Position numbers and translations under genes: made by a program | Source of the DNA: Cupriavidus taiwanensis | GTDB taxonomy: Bacteria; Pseudomonadota; Gammaproteobacteria; Burkholderiales; Burkholderiaceae | NCBI RefSeq assembly: GCF_900250075.1 | Contig: NZ_LT977071.1 | Location: 2,003,901-2,067,900 of the forward strand | DNA: 64,000 bases | Direction: 5' to 3' | The notes under the pieces: model-generated | What the model was told of the DNA's origin: nothing | Seen by the model: only the letters and a program-made list of their open reading frames with translations | Database searches by the model: none | In this document: piece after piece, positions 52,008 to 61,273 of the stretch | Layout of the letters: each line of letters starts with the position of its first letter | How positions within the stretch are numbered: the stretch's first letter is position 1

Positions 52008-53615
52008 ATGAAAACAAAACATCTGTTTTTGACGGGTCTGGCGGCGGCAGTACTGACGGCCTGCGGAGGCGGCGGAGGAGACTCCACGACCACGGCACCC
52101 GCCGCTACGAAGATCACCGGCACCGCAGCCGTGGGCGCGGCGTTGGCCGGCGCCACGGTCCAGGCCAAATGCGCAACCGGCAGCGGCACGGCCACTACCG
52201 CCGCGGACGGAACCTTCACGCTCAGCATCAACGGCGCCACGCGCCCATGCGTGCTCAGCGTCAAGACGCCTGACGGCAACACGCTGCATTCAGTGGTCGA
52301 GGCCGGCACCGGCACCACCGCCGTGGCCAACATCACCCCGCTGACCGAACTGGTCACCGCATCGCTGGCGCAGGGCAGCACCACGGCCTTCTTCGACCAG
52401 TTCGACGCCACCGCGCAGGCCAAGCTGACCTCCGGCAACCTGACCAGCGCCACAGAAGCGGTGCGCCTGGTGCTGACCGGCGTGGTGGACCTGACCAGCG
52501 TCGACCCGCTCAAGGATCCGCTGGTGGCCGCCAACGGCGCCAACGCTGGCAATGCCCAGGACAAGCTGCTGGACCAACTGGGCGATCGCCTGGAAGCGTC
52601 GCAGACCACGCTGGGTGAGTTGTCCTCCGCAGTGGCTGCCAATGCCGACGCCGCAGCGGTCCAGACCGCGCTGCAGCCGGCGGCGTCGAGCTGCGCCGGG
52701 CTGAAGACGGGCAAATACCATGTGATCGGACTGGGCTCCGCGGCAGCGGAAGCCGGCGACCTCGACGCGGCCGCGCTCAAGCTGCAGGTCGGCAACGAGA
52801 CCGTCCCCTTCACCGCCGTTGCCAACGACAACTGCCGCTTCACCGTGCCGGGCACGAACGGGACCACCAATACCGTGATGGTGGCCAAGTCGGGCATCGC
52901 ACTGGCCGTGCCGCCCGCGGGCCCGATGAGCGATCTGCCCACCCTGCTGCTGCCCGCACAGGCCGTTGCCCTGGCTGACCTGGCAGGCGACTGGAACGGT
53001 CTCGGCATGGAGCGGGACCACAGCGGGACCCCCTACGCATCGCGCCGCGTCACCTTCAGCATCGATGCCGCGGGCAAGCTGACCAAGGGTGCCGACTGCT
53101 CCGGCGTGAACACCTGCGAGGCATGGCTGCCGGAAGAACTGCCGACGCTCAGCGCCAACGCCGACGGCAGCTTCAGGATCACCGACAGCTTCGGCTCGCA
53201 GCTGGCCTATGCATTCAAGGGTACCGACGGCCAGGTGACGGTCGTCATCACCCACGACGATGGCTTCATGTTCGCCGCCAAGCAGGTGGTACGTCCCCTG
53301 CCGGTGGTGGGTGCGACCAATTCGTACTGGGACACGGTCATGTTTGGTGGCGTGGTGCCCACGCTGCAAAACGCCGGCACGTGGTCGACCGTCGTGACTG
53401 TGGTGGATGCGCAGACCGGCAGCTACACGCGCAAGCGCGTGGAAGACGGCCGCCTGGACAGCTGGAAGGCTAACAGCCCGGCCAACGGCCTGCGCTATCG
53501 TGCCGCCAGCAGCAACGCTGCCGAGATGATCTCTCTGGTTCCGGGCAATACCGGCCTGAGCTGGGGAATCGCCGTGAACGGAACGTTCTACGATATCTCT
53601 GTGAATCGCCCGTAA
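52008..53615 (+). CDS. Large exported lipoprotein of unknown function
   Basis: The 535-residue protein has a signal peptide and lipobox AVLTAC followed by a Gly-rich linker. The N-terminal third (about 35-110) looks like a carboxypeptidase-regulatory/Ig-like fold (KITGTAAVGAALAGATVQAK; TTAADGTFTLSIN). The C-terminal half is beta-rich with repeated aromatic strands (WSTVVTVVDAQTGSYTRKR). It is probably held in the outer membrane facing the periplasm or surface. It is followed by strong hairpins. Function unknown. Confidence 0.8.
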   Translation: MKTKHLFLTGLAAAVLTACGGGGGDSTTTAPAATKITGTAAVGAALAGATVQAKCATGSGTATTAADGTFTLSINGATRPCVLSVKTPDGNTLHSVVEAGTGTTAVANITPLTELVTASLAQGSTTAFFDQFDATAQAKLTSGNLTSATEAVRLVLTGVVDLTSVDPLKDPLVAANGANAGNAQDKLLDQLGDRLEASQTTLGELSSAVAANADAAAVQTALQPAASSCAGLKTGKYHVIGLGSAAAEAGDLDAAALKLQVGNETVPFTAVANDNCRFTVPGTNGTTNTVMVAKSGIALAVPPAGPMSDLPTLLLPAQAVALADLAGDWNGLGMERDHSGTPYASRRVTFSIDAAGKLTKGADCSGVNTCEAWLPEELPTLSANADGSFRITDSFGSQLAYAFKGTDGQVTVVITHDDGFMFAAKQVVRPLPVVGATNSYWDTVMFGGVVPTLQNAGTWSTVVTVVDAQTGSYTRKRVEDGRLDSWKANSPANGLRYRAASSNAAEMISLVPGNTGLSWGIAVNGTFYDISVNRP

Positions 53616-53631
53616 CTTGCCTCGCGAGGCG

Positions 53632-53660
53632 CCGGCCCGGGCGTGTTGCGCCCGGGCCGG
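53632..53660 (+). terminator. 12-bp perfect stem after the lipoprotein gene
   Basis: CCGGCCCGGGCG (53632-53643) pairs with CGCCCGGGCCGG (53649-53660) around TGTTG, 17 bp after the stop codon. It lies directly before the T-tailed hairpin. Confidence 0.7.
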
Positions 53661-53662
53661 GT

Positions 53663-53700
53663 AAAGCCGGTGCCGCCATGCGGTGCCGGCTTTTTTCTTT
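53663..53700 (+). terminator. Intrinsic terminator with T-run
   Basis: AAGCCGG-TG-CCGC pairs with GCGG-TG-CCGGCTT (two G-U wobbles) around loop CAT, followed by TTTTTTCTTT. This is a standard rho-independent terminator for the lipoprotein gene. Confidence 0.85.
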
Positions 53701-53925
53701 TACACCGGCACCTGGCGTGGCGCGCTCAAAAAAATACCCACAGCCGGGTGGTAGTGGGTAGCAAAGTGGTGCGGGCACGTCGCGGAACTGCCCACGCTCG
53801 CATCTTTGCACCGGGTTTCCCGCGCGCCAATAATCTTTCCGGACTAGTTGCGCCCCCACACTGGTTGCATGGACAAGCGCCCGCGATTCTTGTTCAATGG
53901 ATCGCCCCTCCGCCCCTTCCGTTCA

Positions 53926-54558
53926 ATGCCCCACGCCCGCCTGCTGCTGATCGACGACCATACCTTGTTCCGCACCGGCCTGCGCCTGGTGCTGGCCGAC
54001 AGCCCGAGCGTGGCGCATATCCTCGAGGCCGGTTCGGTCATGCAGGCGGTGCAGGACCACGACGGCGCGGCGCTCGACATCATGCTGCTCGATATCCAGA
54101 TGCCGGGCCTGAACGGCATCGAGGGCGTCAAGGTGTTGCGCCGGCATTTCCCGGCGGCGCGCATCCTGATCGTGTCGGGCACTTCGGGGCTGGAAACCAT
54201 CCCGCCGGAAGTACGGCGCGAGATTTCGGGGTTCCTGCCCAAGTCCGCCGACGCACGCGAGATCGAGGAGGCGATCGCGTGCTGCCTGGCCGGCGGCACC
54301 CATTTTTCCGGCGAGGCCGATGCCGCGGCACCGCCCCAGCAGTCCTACGCCGCGAGCACACTCACACCGCGCCAGCTGGAGGTGCTGCATCAACTGACGC
54401 TCGGCCGCTCGAACAAGGTCATTGCCTACCATATGGGCCTGTCCGAGAACACCGTGCGCGTCCATGTCGCGGCCATTCTCAATCATCTCGGCGTGGTCAG
54501 CCGCGTTGAAGCCATCCTTGAAGCCCAGCGGCGCGGCCTGGTACAGGCGGTGCGATGA
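53926..54558 (+). CDS. LuxR/NarL-type response regulator
   Basis: The 210-residue regulator has a receiver domain (LLLIDDHTLFRTGLRLVLAD; phospho-acceptor Asp56 in IMLLDIQMPGLNG; conserved Lys in GFLPKSAD) and a C-terminal LuxR HTH (LTPRQLEVLHQLTLGRSNKV onward). The start is uncertain: the Met at 53926 begins the receiver fold, while Mets at 53869 and 53848 would add a basic leader. The stop overlaps the ATG of the hybrid kinase (ATGA), so the two form a signalling pair. Confidence 0.9.
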   Translation: MPHARLLLIDDHTLFRTGLRLVLADSPSVAHILEAGSVMQAVQDHDGAALDIMLLDIQMPGLNGIEGVKVLRRHFPAARILIVSGTSGLETIPPEVRREISGFLPKSADAREIEEAIACCLAGGTHFSGEADAAAPPQQSYAASTLTPRQLEVLHQLTLGRSNKVIAYHMGLSENTVRVHVAAILNHLGVVSRVEAILEAQRRGLVQAVR

Positions 54559-56393
54559 CGGTGGAGACAAACGACCCGGCCGCCCCCGCGCGCAGCCCGC
54601 TGCGCTGGCTGCCCGGCTACGATGCGCCGCGCCTGCTCGCCGCGCAGATGAACCTGATCGACCAGAGCTTCGGCTGCGCGATGGCAGGCTGTTCGCTGGC
54701 AGCCCTCATCCTGGCGATCGGCCTGACCCTGAACGGCGACCGCCCCGGTGCCCTGCCCTGGGCGGGCGCGATGGTACTGGTTTGCGCCGTGGCCTACTTT
54801 GGACGGCTGCGCTTGCCCGGGCGGCTGACCGAAGCCGGCGCCCCACGCTATGCGCGCGGCATGACCGCCATGCTGGTGCTGATCGGCGCGCTGTGGGGAC
54901 TGGTGGCGTGGCTATACCTGGACGTGCGCATGCCGGCGGTGGTGATCTGCATCCTGTCGCTGATCGCCGGGATGAGCGCTGCCGCGCTCGCGGTATTCTC
55001 GGCATGCCTGCCGGTGGCGATCGGTTTCTTCGTGCCGGCGATCGTACCGGTATGGATCGCCTTCCTGGCCACCGGCGATATCGAATACTTGCCGATGTTC
55101 CTCGGCACGCCGCTGTACCTGTGCGTGCTGCTGGTCTTCGCGCGCAACTATGCGCGTGTGGCGCGGCAATCGATTGCGCTGCGCTTCGAGAACGTGGAAC
55201 TGATCTCGCAGCTGCGCGAACAGACCGCGCGCGCCGAGGCCGCGCAGCACGCGGCCGAGGACGCCAGCCGCGCCAAATCGGTATTCCTGGCCTCCGCAAG
55301 CCATGACCTGCGCCAGCCGCTGCACGCGATGGGGCTATTCCTGGTATCGCTGGGCCGCACCTGGCTGGATGAACGCCAGCGCCAGTTGCTGGCGCATATC
55401 GAAGCGTCTTCCGGGGCCGCGCGCGAGATGCTGAACTCGCTGCTGGACTTCTCCAAGCTCGAGGCCGGCGTGATTACGCCGCGCGCGCGCGCGTTCCGCC
55501 TGCAGCCCCTGCTGCACAAGCTGGAGAACGAGTTCGCACCGCAGGCCGAGGCGCGCGGGCTGGTGTATCGCACGCGGGATACCACCGTCACACTGCATGG
55601 CGACCCCACGCTGGTCGAACTGGTGCTGCGCAACCTGATTGCCAATGCCATCCGCTACACGCAGCAAGGCGGCGTGCTGGTGGCTTGCCGCCAGCGCGGC
55701 GTGCTGGCCACCATCGAAGTCTGGGACACCGGCATCGGCATTCCCGCCGCACAGCACCGCGACATCTTTCGGGAATTCCATCAGCTGGGCAATCCCGAGC
55801 GTGACCAGCGCAAGGGGCTCGGGCTTGGGCTGGCCATTGTCGAGGGCCTGGCGCGGACGATGCAGACGCGCGTGACCCTCGCGTCCACCCCGGGGCGGGG
55901 GTCCGTGTTTCGCTTCAGCCTGCGGCAGGCATGGGAACCCCCGGAAGAGAGCCCGCTGGTGCCGGCAGCGCGCGCGCTCGATGGGCTCCGTGTGCTGGTG
56001 ATCGATGATGACGAGGCCATCCGCAGCGCGATGTCCGAGCTGCTGTCGGCCTGGCGCTGCGAGTGCTGCACAGTCGAATCCGAAGAACAGGCGCTGGCCT
56101 CGCTGGCCGGGTTCACACCGGGGCTGGTTCTGGCCGACTACCGCCTGCGCGGACACCGTACCGGCCAGCAGGCGCTGGACGCGATCCGGCAGCGGCTGGG
56201 CCGGCACGTGCCGGCCATCATCATTACGGGGGATACTGCGGCCGACCGCCTGCGCACCGCGCACGCGACCGGCACAGCATTGCTGCACAAGCCAGTGGTG
56301 CCACAGGAATTGCAGGCGGCCATCGACACCCTGCTGCGGGAATTCCCGGCACAGGACAGAGGCGCGGCGGACCGCCAGGCGGCGGTGACGTAG
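54555..56393 (+). CDS. Hybrid sensor histidine kinase
   Basis: The 612-residue protein has five to six N-terminal membrane helices (about residues 40-200) with no periplasmic sensor domain. A coiled-coil linker follows, then the dimer-phospho-acceptor box SASHDLRQPLHAMGLF (His near 250). The ATPase domain shows LVLRNLIANAIRY, WDTGIGIP and GLGLGLAIVEGLA. The C-terminal receiver shows VLVIDDDEAIRSAMSELL, VLADYRLRGHRTG and LLHKPVVP. It passes phosphate through its own receiver and probably to the coupled LuxR-type regulator. The signal is unknown; a membrane-embedded sensor suggests a membrane or redox cue. Confidence 0.93.
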   Translation: MTVETNDPAAPARSPLRWLPGYDAPRLLAAQMNLIDQSFGCAMAGCSLAALILAIGLTLNGDRPGALPWAGAMVLVCAVAYFGRLRLPGRLTEAGAPRYARGMTAMLVLIGALWGLVAWLYLDVRMPAVVICILSLIAGMSAAALAVFSACLPVAIGFFVPAIVPVWIAFLATGDIEYLPMFLGTPLYLCVLLVFARNYARVARQSIALRFENVELISQLREQTARAEAAQHAAEDASRAKSVFLASASHDLRQPLHAMGLFLVSLGRTWLDERQRQLLAHIEASSGAAREMLNSLLDFSKLEAGVITPRARAFRLQPLLHKLENEFAPQAEARGLVYRTRDTTVTLHGDPTLVELVLRNLIANAIRYTQQGGVLVACRQRGVLATIEVWDTGIGIPAAQHRDIFREFHQLGNPERDQRKGLGLGLAIVEGLARTMQTRVTLASTPGRGSVFRFSLRQAWEPPEESPLVPAARALDGLRVLVIDDDEAIRSAMSELLSAWRCECCTVESEEQALASLAGFTPGLVLADYRLRGHRTGQQALDAIRQRLGRHVPAIIITGDTAADRLRTAHATGTALLHKPVVPQELQAAIDTLLREFPAQDRGAADRQAAVT

Positions 56394-56428
56394 TGAACGA
56401 CGCCCCGGTCACGCCGGGGCCGGGGCCT

Positions 56429-56596
56429 TCAACCGCCCGAATGCAGCGGCGACAGCGAATAGGCCAGCACCAGTCCCGCCACGATCGCCGGCGAGCCGAG
56501 CCTGATCGCCGTGCTGCGGGACAGTATGCCCAGATACACGTACAAACACACCAGCACCATCGCAGTCACATACAGCAGGCTGTCATAGACTTGCAT
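56429..56596 (-). CDS. Small two-helix membrane protein
   Basis: The 55-residue protein has GGGAGA 5 bp before the ATG at 56596. It has two hydrophobic segments (LLYVTAMVLVCLYVYLGIL and SPAIVAGLVLAYSL). No family recognised. It converges on the hybrid kinase gene. The ribosome site and clean topology support it as real. Confidence 0.6.
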   Translation of the reverse strand: MQVYDSLLYVTAMVLVCLYVYLGILSRSTAIRLGSPAIVAGLVLAYSLSPLHSGG

Positions 56597-56802
56597 GGAC
56601 GTCTCCCTTGCCATTGTTCTTATTGCTTTACTTCGGTGGGCTGCCAACGGGGCGGGATGCGTGGGGTGTTGCGGAACTGCGTGGGGGCGCTCCGTCGACA
56701 GCATGCTATGGCTGTCTGTTGCAAGGATAGTCCGCACTTCGGCGGCGCGTGGCAATTATGGAAATCCCTCTGCGGCGGCGCACCAGCAGCGGGCAGGTCG
56801 GC

Positions 56803-57225
56803 TCAATCGGCCGGCAGCATCTCGGGGTTCCATGCAATTTCCCACAGATGCCCGTCCGGATCCTGGAAGTAGCCGGCGTATCCGCCCCAGAAGGTGTCCT
56901 GTGCCGGCTTGACCACGCTGGCACCGGCGCCCAGTGCCTGCGCCATCACCGCATCGACTTCGGCCTTGTCGGCGACGTTATGGGCCAGCGAGACATCGGT
57001 CAGCGCGCGCGGCGTTACCTGCAGTCCGGCATCATGCGCCAGGCTGGCGCGCGGCCAGAGCGCCAGCTTGAGGCCGGCCTGCAGGTCAAAGAACGCCACC
57101 GCGCCGTGCTCGAACTGCTCGCCGACAATGCCCGCGGTAGGCAGGCCGAGCCCGTCGCGATAAAAGCTCACCGCACGCTGCAAGTCATCGACACCCAGCG
57201 TGATCAGCGTAATCCTCGGTTTCAT
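56803..57225 (-). CDS. VOC-family (glyoxalase/bleomycin-resistance fold) protein
   Basis: The 140-residue protein has paired beta-alpha-beta modules: ITLITLGVDDLQRAVSFYRD at the start and GYAGYFQDPDGHLWEIAWNP at the end, the latter holding the conserved metal-site Glu. The fold includes lactoylglutathione lyase, dioxygenases and drug-binding proteins; which applies is unclear. It lies 26 bp downstream of the flavin oxidoreductase gene in the same direction, hinting at joint detoxification. Confidence 0.85.
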   Translation of the reverse strand: MKPRITLITLGVDDLQRAVSFYRDGLGLPTAGIVGEQFEHGAVAFFDLQAGLKLALWPRASLAHDAGLQVTPRALTDVSLAHNVADKAEVDAVMAQALGAGASVVKPAQDTFWGGYAGYFQDPDGHLWEIAWNPEMLPAD

Positions 57226-57251
57226 GGCGGTCCTCCACTATCATCGATTGC

Positions 57252-58367
57252 CTAGCGCTGCCCAAACGCCGCGCCGGCGAACAGGTCTTTCAGTTCGCGC
57301 GGCTGCGAACGCCAGTATTGCTTCGGCGCCTGCACGCTCGCACCCAGCCGCGCGGCGGCATGCCAGGGCCAGCGGGGGTCATACAGCATGGCACGGGCCA
57401 GCGATACCGCGTCGGCTTCCTGATTGGCGATGATGGCTTCGGCCTGCTCCGGCTCGGTGATGAGCCCGACTGCAATGGTCGGCAGGCCCACCTCCGCCTT
57501 CACCCGCTGCGCGTAGGGCACCTGGTATCCGGGCCCGAGCTTGATCGCCTGCTGCGGTGAGACCCCGCCGGTGGTCACGTGGACCGCCGCGCAACCGCGC
57601 GCCTTCAGCGCTTTCGACAAGGCGACTGTGCCCTCGATATCCCATCCGCCCGGCACCCAGTCGGTTGCCGAGATGCGCATCCATACTGGCCGCTGCGCCG
57701 GAAACGCCTCGCGCACCGCGTCGAACACTTCAATCGGGAAGCGCATCCGGTTCTCCAGGCTGCCGCCGTATTCGTCGCCCCGGTGGTTGGCCAGCGGCGA
57801 CAGGAACTGATGCAGCAGATAGCCATGCGCGGCGTGGATCTCGATGCCATCCAGCCCCAGCCGCGCTGCGCGCCTTGCCGCGGCGACAAAGTCATCGCGC
57901 ACCTTGTCCATGCCCGCGCGGTCCAGCGCCACCGGCGCGGCTTCCGCTGCACCATGCGGCACCGCCGAAGGCGCCACCGCATGCCAGCCCAAGGGCGCGT
58001 CCGGGGCAATCTGCTGACCGCCGTCCCACGGCGCCTGGCTCGACGCCTTGCGGCCGGCATGCCCCAGCTGGATCGCGATGGCGATCGGAGAATGCGTGCG
58101 CATCGCGTTGACCACGCGGCCCAGTGCCGCCTCGTTGTCGTCCGAATACAGGCCCAGGTCATACGGCGTGATGCGCCCTTCCGCGGACACCGCCGTGGCC
58201 TCGACAATCAGCATGCCCGCGCCCGACAGCGCCAGCGAACCCAGGTGGATCATGTGCCAGTCGCCCGCATTGCCGTCGTGCGCGGAATACTGGCACATCG
58301 GCGCGATCGTGATGCGGTTGGCAAGGGTGAGGCCGCCGATGGCGAGCGGCTCGAACAGTTGGCTCAT
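57252..58367 (-). CDS. NADH:flavin oxidoreductase of the old yellow enzyme (YqjM-like) family
   Basis: The 371-residue FMN TIM-barrel enzyme has ITIAPMCQYSAHDGNAGDWH (Cys of the YqjM class), GLDGIEIHAAHGYLLHQFLS and DEYGGSLENRMRFPIEV. It reduces activated C=C bonds, quinones or nitro compounds with NAD(P)H. With the VOC protein downstream it may deal with electrophile stress. Length and motifs match bacterial YqjM/XenA (about 340-370). Confidence 0.93.
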   Translation of the reverse strand: MSQLFEPLAIGGLTLANRITIAPMCQYSAHDGNAGDWHMIHLGSLALSGAGMLIVEATAVSAEGRITPYDLGLYSDDNEAALGRVVNAMRTHSPIAIAIQLGHAGRKASSQAPWDGGQQIAPDAPLGWHAVAPSAVPHGAAEAAPVALDRAGMDKVRDDFVAAARRAARLGLDGIEIHAAHGYLLHQFLSPLANHRGDEYGGSLENRMRFPIEVFDAVREAFPAQRPVWMRISATDWVPGGWDIEGTVALSKALKARGCAAVHVTTGGVSPQQAIKLGPGYQVPYAQRVKAEVGLPTIAVGLITEPEQAEAIIANQEADAVSLARAMLYDPRWPWHAAARLGASVQAPKQYWRSQPRELKDLFAGAAFGQR

Positions 58368-58420
58368 GCGTTGTGCTCCTAGCGGGAATCTTGTTGCCGT
58401 TGCGGACAGGAACTCTGATT

Positions 58421-58777
58421 CTAGGCCGATGCCGGCATTGCTGGCGACAGCGGCTCACGCTCGCCAACCGAGGCGACGGTATCGAATATGCCCAGGAAGC
58501 GCAAGTCGAGCGTGGCATCGCCAACCTTCATGCCGGTTGCCTTGCGTATCCACTGGCAAAAGGTGCGAGCTTCTGCGGCACCGCGTGAGAAGCCAAAAAC
58601 TGAAAGTCGGACGGCACTGATCCTTGGCCGCCTGCCTTCGATCGCTTTCATTAGGCGCTTTTGAAGGTCGCTGAAGATTCCGATCATCTTGCCATCGCCC
58701 AGGCGCCAGGCGGTGCCAAGACCCGTGAATGGTGCTTGTCGAAAGGGTAAGCATCTCGTGCCTTTCGAGCAAGTCAT
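58421..58777 (-). pseudogene. Fragment of a Tle1-type (DUF2235) lipase effector
   Basis: About 100 residues match the middle of Tle1/DUF2235 lipases: GDGKMIGIFSDLQKRLMKAI, the nucleophile elbow SVFGFSRGAAEARTFCQW, and LRFLGIFDTVASVG. The N-terminal part is missing, and the frame stops soon after, losing the catalytic Asp and His. Tle1 effectors are phospholipases injected by type VI secretion. The remnant lies in the same orientation as the other T6SS pieces to its right and is non-functional as it stands. Confidence 0.75.
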
Positions 58778-59032
58778 GGTTTAACAATGATCGATGCAAG
58801 GCGTTGAAGACCTGCAACATTGCTGTTCCACCAGTCAGTCGTTGAAGCGGAAGCAAGCTGCCGATAATGCGGCAGCCAGATTGCAGGCCTGCCGAGCCCA
58901 TTCAATCCTGCCGGATCTCGCCACACAAGGATTTGGTGCCCGCTACTCTCGACCAGGCATTCTGCTGTCAACGTCGTCGTGGTCTTGAAATATCCGCAGC
59001 GAACATCACGCGTAATAGCGTTAAAACTGAGT

Positions 59033-59683
59033 TCATACCAGCCCGGCTAAAAAGTGCTCATCTTCGTTCCTTCGGATACAGGGGCATTTGCTCTGGGGAA
59101 GCGATAGTGACTCGTCGGGGCTTACCTGAAGCACTCGGTGTGCCTCTTGAGAGCGAGCACGGGCCTCGGCTTCGCTCGCAGCACCACGCCATGGCTCAAA
59201 TTGGAAGTCTGGTGGCTTTACAGGATAGTCTGGGCCGGGATAGTCGGGGTGGCCAGAACCCATACTTGAGATGATTATTCTCACCTTCCCATCAGGCAGG
59301 AAATGTACATTGACGTTTCCCGGCTTTTCGTATTTCTCAATTGGCACGATCGCTTCGTGCCACGTCTCTTCAGCCTCTGCGCCCGTCGCATTCGGATCTG
59401 AACTCGAGGTGGTCCACCGGACCTCGGCAGTCAAGCCTTCATGCCACTTCCCTGGGTAAGTCACACAACAAACGAAGCTGCCGCCTCCACCATAGGCTCG
59501 GGAATTACCACCCCATGCATCATTGACATAAAACTGGTGAATGTAGTCAGGGGTATGGTTGTAAGGAGTGATGCTAGAAGCAGCGGTATCGTCCGGTTGC
59601 TCGCCCCCTTTGCCGCACGCCGCGACCAGCATCGTCAACGCAGAGAAGATCATTACAGCCACTAATGCTCGCTTGTGCCTCAT
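59033..59683 (-). CDS. DUF3304-type lipoprotein, possible T6SS immunity protein
   Basis: The 216-residue lipoprotein has lipobox LVAAC near residue 23. The mature part contains YNHTPDYIHQFYVNDAWGGN and GGGSFVCCVTYPGKWHEGLT, features of the DUF3304 family. Such proteins are commonly placed beside vgrG and Tle lipase genes and are thought to protect the periplasm from lipase effectors; that role is inferred from context. The nearest effector (Tle1) is broken, so this may be an orphan immunity gene. GC is lower than in the core genes. Confidence 0.8.
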   Translation of the reverse strand: MRHKRALVAVMIFSALTMLVAACGKGGEQPDDTAASSITPYNHTPDYIHQFYVNDAWGGNSRAYGGGGSFVCCVTYPGKWHEGLTAEVRWTTSSSDPNATGAEAEETWHEAIVPIEKYEKPGNVNVHFLPDGKVRIIISSMGSGHPDYPGPDYPVKPPDFQFEPWRGAASEAEARARSQEAHRVLQVSPDESLSLPQSKCPCIRRNEDEHFLAGLV

Positions 59684-59846
59684 GGGTGTTCCTGTTCATC
59701 CCGCACGTGTCACATGACCCGAACCGCGGACGTCTAACACAAAATCTTGCTTATCAGAAAATCGGAAGTTCGCTCCTACCACACGCCGCAAGCCTCACAA
59801 TAAATGCCGTCACGTCACCGCGTCAGGAATACTCGCACGTGCTCTG

Positions 59847-60705
59847 TTACGAACTCACCATGCCACCAGACTGATGGGAGCAACGATCGCCACCACTCCC
59901 TTCCAGCACGTTCCACAAAGTATCTGACCATTGCGTCATGCATTCCTGAAGGCTGTCACCACTAGCCACCTGTTTCCAGGTATCCGCCAACTCTGGCAAT
60001 TGATAGAACGTCTCAGCACAGGTAAGGCTTAACACGATGAACTGCAACCGGTCCGCAGGCCGCTTTATGCCCAGCGTCGTCGCGCGATCGAGATAGCTCA
60101 TTAGCGCTGCATGGAAATTCGCTCGCTGCTCGCCAGGAACCAACTCCGGCGTCGTGTCCAGAAGGAGGCTGAACATCGTATCGCCCTCGCTGGCATCCCA
60201 AGCAGCCCCAAGATGCAATGTTTTGCGTCACCCGGCGACGTTGTGAATCCGTCAGCACGCGCCACAACTCCGGCAGTATGCGCGTGCCGGCAAACCGGCA
60301 ATGGAGCTCCATGTCGCCGTCAACCTGAACCATCGCCAGATAGGCCAGCGTCTGGCATACCTTCTCCATCGGCTGTGAGGAAGCCAACCAACTGAACGCC
60401 GGGGCGGCCGCCCCTGACGCTATGAGTTGCCGAATCTGCGTTTGCGCATGGGCATCCCCAGTGGGCAACCCAATCAAGTGCGGCGCCATATCACCAAAGG
60501 CCGCAAACCGCGAGTGCTCCAGCACATTGTGAATCGACCAGCCACGCTTTCGCATGGTCGCCTGGATTCTCGCAAAGTCCACAAGCATAGCGTCGACCAG
60601 CAGCCACTGTGAAAGGCCTTCTTGTTCGGACTGCCACTGGACAATTTGCGCGGCCACAGCTTCCGGTATCAGGACATCGACAGCAAACTCCACGACATTC
60701 CTCAT
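59847..60705 (-). pseudogene. DUF4123 T6SS adaptor, frameshifted
   Basis: The N-terminal half (from MRNVVEF at 60705) reads as a DUF4123 adaptor: WLLVDAMLVDF, FAAFGDMAPHLIGLPTG and CQTLAYLAMVQVDGDMELHC. It is followed in another frame by HLGAAWDASEGDTMFSLLLD to the stop at 59847. The frames join if one base is removed from a run of four T at 60221-60224 (plus strand). DUF4123 proteins load lipase effectors onto VgrG. The start overlaps the vgrG remnant stop (ATGA), the normal vgrG-DUF4123 order. It is either a true single-base frameshift or a sequencing error. Confidence 0.75.
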
Positions 60706-61131
60706 TGCAGCATCGAAAATGGCACCCCCCGCTTGGCGGCTTCCAATGCGCACTCAACGCATACGCTGGATGGAAATAGCGGAATGCCATAGAGCTGGTT
60801 CACCGCTCCCTCAAACTTCCTCTGCGCCGCCTTGTAAGTAATCGCCCCCGGACATTCCACGGTAATATTTCCGCCCTCGATCAATATCGAAGCCCCACCC
60901 GCCGTGGCAATGCGGATCCGTTTCGCCGCCGCGAAATCCACGTTCATGTTGGCCGACACCACGGTCAAGTCATCCCGTGCCGCCAGCTTTAACAAATCGT
61001 GCTGCGCCTGGATATCGATATCATTCTGCCCCGCCGTCAGCTGCAGGCCGATGTTGTTGTCCCCGGCGCTTGAAAGTCCCGCCGCCACGCCGATCGCCTG
61101 CCCGGCATGGACGCGGGCCTGGCCATCGTAG
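60702..61131 (-). pseudogene. vgrG: C-terminal fragment of a VgrG spike protein
   Basis: About 140 residues match the VgrG C-terminal DUF2345 region: HAGQAIGVAAGLSSAGDNN, LTAGQNDIDIQAQHDLLKLA and STAGGAN-like ATAGGASILIEGGNITVECP. The N-terminal gp27/gp5 body is absent. The frame runs leftward into DUF4123 with a 4-bp overlap, as in intact vgrG modules. Upstream it abuts the start of an unrelated lipoprotein, so the fragment seems to arise from recombination. It has no start of its own except a weak TTG. Confidence 0.75.
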
Positions 61132-61239
61132 TCTTGGAATCGCGTGCCTGACGGCTTTCCCGCACGCGACAATCATCACGGCCATGAGCAGTGTGAAGCC
61201 ATAAAGCCATGCGCGCTTCGAACCCGATGCTAGAACCAT
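61126..61239 (-). pseudogene. N-terminal remnant of a lipoprotein
   Basis: From the Met at 61239, the frame encodes a signal peptide with lipobox MIVACGK (about residues 20-28), then runs into sequence antisense in character where the vgrG fragment begins in another frame. It resembles the start of the DUF3304 lipoprotein nearby. It is a truncated lipoprotein joined to the vgrG 3' piece. Confidence 0.5.
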
Positions 61240-61273
61240 TGAAAAGTCGGAAAAGCGCAGTCTGTCCACCTCG

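Noticed and set aside
58778..59032. Additional gene between the Tle1 fragment and the DUF3304 lipoprotein
   Set aside because: Short minus-strand frames exist, but none has a ribosome site or a recognisable motif; probably degraded island sequence.
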